NCBI RefSeq assembly: GCF_021202945.1
Contig: NZ_JAJOYR010000001.1
Coordinates: 434,001-498,000, forward strand
Length of the DNA stretch: 64,000 bases
Direction of reading: 5' to 3'
From: Stenotrophomonas sp. SY1
Lineage (GTDB): Bacteria; Pseudomonadota; Gammaproteobacteria; Xanthomonadales; Xanthomonadaceae
Position numbers and translations under genes: made by a program. Positions 61,592 through 64,000 of the stretch are shown piece after piece (position 1 is the stretch's first letter; every line of letters begins with the position of its first letter). The notes beneath the pieces are model-generated. The model searched no databases, was not told the DNA's origin, and worked only from the letters and a program-made list of their open reading frames with translations.

Positions 61592-64000
61592 GTGGACGCA
61601 TTGGACAACCCGACCTCCCATCGTGAGTTCAAGACACTTGTACTGACCGATCTGTGCGATTCGGTCGCCTTGGTCGAACGCATCGGCGACGTTGCCGCCG
61701 CCGCATTGTTCCGCCGTCTGGATGCGCAGGTGTTGCGCCTGCTGCGGCGCAGGAACGGGCGGCTGATCGATCGTTCTGATGGCATGTTCCTGTTGTTCGA
61801 CGCGCCGGCCGACGGACTGGGCTTTGCCCTGGACTACCTCGATGGCCTGGAGGTGCTGGGCAAGGAGCTGGGGATGCCGTTGCAGGCACGCGTGGGCGTG
61901 CATGTCGGCTACGTGCTGTCCTGGCAGAACAGCCGCGAAGCCGTGGCTGCCGGAGCCAAGTCGCTGGAAGTCGAAGGCCTCGCCAAGCCCATGGCGGCAC
62001 GCTTGATGGCGCTGGCGCGTCCGGGGCAGATTCTTCTGTCTTCGGTGGCCGAATCATTGTTGCGCGGTAGCTGGCAGGAGCTGGGGGCGCGTGCGGACGG
62101 ACTGCAATGGAAATCGCACGGGCGCTGGCGCTTCAAGGGCATGCCCGAGCCGCTGGAAGTGTTCGAGGCCGGCAGGAAGGGACACGCACCGATGCGCATG
62201 CCTGCGCGCTCGGCGAAGGCGCGTCGTGAGCTGCCGCTGTGGCGTCGTCCCGCCGCTCTGATAACCGAAGTGGCGCTGGTGACGGTGTTGGCAGTGGTTG
62301 GCTGGGTGATGGTGCGGCCGGAGCCGGCGATTGCCTTTGCCGAGCGGGATTGGGTGGTCATCGCTGGTGTGGAGAACCATACGGGCGATCGCTTGCTGGA
62401 TGGTTCGGTCGAACAGGCGTTCCGGATCAGTCTGGAGCAGTCCCGGTTCGTGAATGTCCTCAGTGAACTGAAGGTTCGCAAGACGCTGGGCCTGATGAAG
62501 CAGAGCGCGGACCGGCCCATGAGCAGGAAAGTGGCGGGCGATATCGCCATGCGCGATGGCGCACGTGCCGTTCTGTTGGCCCGGGTCGATGAAGTCGGAA
62601 GAAACCTTCGCTTCACCGTGGAAGTGGTTGATCCGCACGATGGCGGGACGATTGAATCCATCTCGGCGCAGGGCCATGGCGTCGAGTCGCTGCTTTCCTC
62701 CATCGACGATGTGAGCGGGAAGTTGCGCGTGCGCTTCGGTGAATCAAAGGGGGCACTGGAGCGTGACTCCGCACCGTTGCCAGAGGTCATGACCGGCAGT
62801 ATCGAGGCATTGCGCGCGTACTCTCTTGCCATCGATGCCATGGCGAACCGTGATTTGAGGTTGGCTGAGGATCTGTACAAGAGGGCGCTGCAACTGGATC
62901 CGGAGTTCGCCTTGGCGCATATGGGCTTGGCCCGTATCTACTGGTCAGGTCTCGACGAGGCGCCTGCGCTCAGGGAACTGGAACAGGCATTGGCGTATCG
63001 CGACCGGCTGCCACGGCGTGACCAGCTGTATCTCGATGCGTGGGAGAGCGAGCTGCGCGCGGCGGCCTCGCCCCTGCCGCAATGGAAGCTGTTGGCGACG
63101 GTGTACCCGGACTACTTCGCAGGTGCGTCCAATACATCGTGGCATTTGATCGTGGACAACCGCTTCGATGAAGCGCTGCCATTCGCGCAGGCAGCAGCCG
63201 TTCCGCAGGATCCATTGCGTTCGGTTCCACTGGACCACGTGGGACGCATCCTGCTAGCCAATGGAAAGCCACAGCAGGCGCTTGAGGTATTCCGCCAAGC
63301 GGAACGGGAGAGTGGCGGGCGGCCGATTCGGTATTCCGCCAACGCCCTGGCGATTCTGGGCAGGGGTGATGAGGCGCGGGCAATTCTTGACGGCATGAAT
63401 GCCGTGTCAGGCAACCCGTCCAGCCTGTATTCGTCGCTGGATCGGATGAGCCTTGCATTGAGCCAGGGGCGCAACGCCGATGCCCTGCGCGAAGCCGCGC
63501 GTGCCCGACAGGCCTCAATCCAGTATGGCGAGGCGCATGAAACCCAGTTCGGCCTTGTCGAACAGAGCGTTCGTCTTCTTGCGGATCCGCATGGAAGTTC
63601 CGATGCGGAACTGCGCAAACTGTTCAACGTTTCCGTGGAGAACGCACGCGGCGAAGGAAATGTTCGCGGGAGGCAGGAGGCGCTGTTCCGGAGCATGGTG
63701 GCGATCTATATCGCGCAACGCTCTGGAATGCGCGAGTTCGCGTCATTGGCTTTGAAGCGTCTCCCACGGTTGCAGGAGCTGGATGGACAGAAATCGCTGG
63801 ATTGGATGCGGCTTCTCGTGAAGGCAACACAGGCCAGAATCGATGGGCGCCCCAGGGAAGCGGTCGACCTGTTGCTACCGTTGCTTGATGGACAGGAGGC
63901 TGTCCAGGTCCGCGCGCAGCTTGCTGTCGCCCTTGATGCCGTGGGTGATACGGAAGGGCGCGACGAACAACGGCGCTGGCTGGCCGCGAACGTTGGAAGG
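61592..64000 (+). CDS. Nucleotide-cyclase-like/TPR membrane protein, partial at right edge
   Basis: The frame is open from 61568 and runs off the window; GTG 61592 with GGTGGAG upstream is the likely start, giving 803 residues so far. Residues 10-190 resemble a class III nucleotide cyclase: TLVLTDLCDSVALVERIGD, NGRLIDRSDGMFLLFDAP, ARVGVHVGYVL and MAARLMALARPGQILLS. The metal Asp residues seem kept, but the substrate Lys position reads Asp. One membrane helix follows (about 225-245), then a TolB/FlgO-like periplasmic domain (WVVIAGVENHTGDRLLDGS, about 255-375) and TPR-like helices from about 405. The plan matches proteins annotated, from memory, as 'putative peptide modification system cyclase'. 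Confidence 0.75.
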   Translation, partial: MDALDNPTSHREFKTLVLTDLCDSVALVERIGDVAAAALFRRLDAQVLRLLRRRNGRLIDRSDGMFLLFDAPADGLGFALDYLDGLEVLGKELGMPLQARVGVHVGYVLSWQNSREAVAAGAKSLEVEGLAKPMAARLMALARPGQILLSSVAESLLRGSWQELGARADGLQWKSHGRWRFKGMPEPLEVFEAGRKGHAPMRMPARSAKARRELPLWRRPAALITEVALVTVLAVVGWVMVRPEPAIAFAERDWVVIAGVENHTGDRLLDGSVEQAFRISLEQSRFVNVLSELKVRKTLGLMKQSADRPMSRKVAGDIAMRDGARAVLLARVDEVGRNLRFTVEVVDPHDGGTIESISAQGHGVESLLSSIDDVSGKLRVRFGESKGALERDSAPLPEVMTGSIEALRAYSLAIDAMANRDLRLAEDLYKRALQLDPEFALAHMGLARIYWSGLDEAPALRELEQALAYRDRLPRRDQLYLDAWESELRAAASPLPQWKLLATVYPDYFAGASNTSWHLIVDNRFDEALPFAQAAAVPQDPLRSVPLDHVGRILLANGKPQQALEVFRQAERESGGRPIRYSANALAILGRGDEARAILDGMNAVSGNPSSLYSSLDRMSLALSQGRNADALREAARARQASIQYGEAHETQFGLVEQSVRLLADPHGSSDAELRKLFNVSVENARGEGNVRGRQEALFRSMVAIYIAQRSGMREFASLALKRLPRLQELDGQKSLDWMRLLVKATQARIDGRPREAVDLLLPLLDGQEAVQVRAQLAVALDAVGDTEGRDEQRRWLAANVGR

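Overview
The window is high-GC gammaproteobacterial chromosome, most likely Stenotrophomonas or a close Xanthomonadaceae relative. Supporting signs are a complete oleABCD olefin cluster, the lldP-lldR-lldD-dld lactate operon, adjacent aceB-aceA, and intergenic GTAG-type (SMAG-like) REP hairpins around 42.0-42.15 kb. Genus is inferred from gene content and repeats, not from a marker gene. No rRNA, tRNA, CRISPR array or prophage was seen.

Layout. 0-2.7 kb: small single genes (YbjQ family, DHFR/RibD-like reductase, a small membrane protein, an Asp-Ala-repeat envelope protein). 2.8-4.9 kb: an orphan integron cassette array (CALIN), with four homogeneous ~60-bp attC sites, cassette genes all on the minus strand, no integrase, and both end cassettes broken (a truncated sirtuin at one end, a gamma-glutamylcyclotransferase-like gene lacking its 5' end at the other). 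5-17 kb: an unrecognised catabolic island with a LysR regulator divergent from a FAD dehydrogenase plus 63-aa partner, then a GntR/UTRA regulator and acetyl-CoA hydrolase/transferase-type protein divergent from a tightly packed run of two MmgE/PrpD proteins, a PaaK-type ligase, an amidase and a CaiB/BaiF CoA-transferase. 17.3-22.1 kb: trmL, a secreted protein with three VRP repeats, a two-domain M16 protease and a lipoprotein. 22.3-28.7 kb: oleA-oleB-(ykgJ-like)-oleC-(DUF559 gene)-oleD; the DUF559 gene sits between two near-identical 137-140 bp direct repeats. 28.9-34.5 kb: DUF1328, ddl, ubiJ-ubiB-truC and a DUF2059 protein.

34.8-42 kb: a five-gene near-overlapping operon (HEAT-repeat membrane protein, processive GT2, YaiO-type TPR/beta-barrel, LtaS-like sulfatase-fold enzyme, TIM-barrel hydrolase-like protein). 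It looks like a complete, possibly phosphoglycerol-decorated, exopolysaccharide synthesis and export system and is the strongest candidate for an undescribed system. 42-47.7 kb: arfB, an acyltransferase, an M3 lipoprotein peptidase, a tandem pair of degenerate type II 3-dehydroquinase-like proteins, and a signal peptidase I. 47.9-53.4 kb: the lactate operon behind two inverted TTGGT-N3-ACCAA operators. 53.7-64 kb: an MFS exporter, two LysR regulators, aceB-aceA, a cNMP-binding/GGDEF protein and, running off the right edge, a nucleotide-cyclase-like/TPR membrane protein.

Intergenic spaces are crowded with at least four families of palindromic repeats: CCCCTCTCCCG-type, CCCCTCCCCAACCCTCCCC-type, GGAGCGGC-N-AGCCGCGAAG-type and GTAG/SMAG-type. 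Several form inverted pairs able to fold into long hairpins. Coding assignments rest on reading motifs by eye; no database search was possible.
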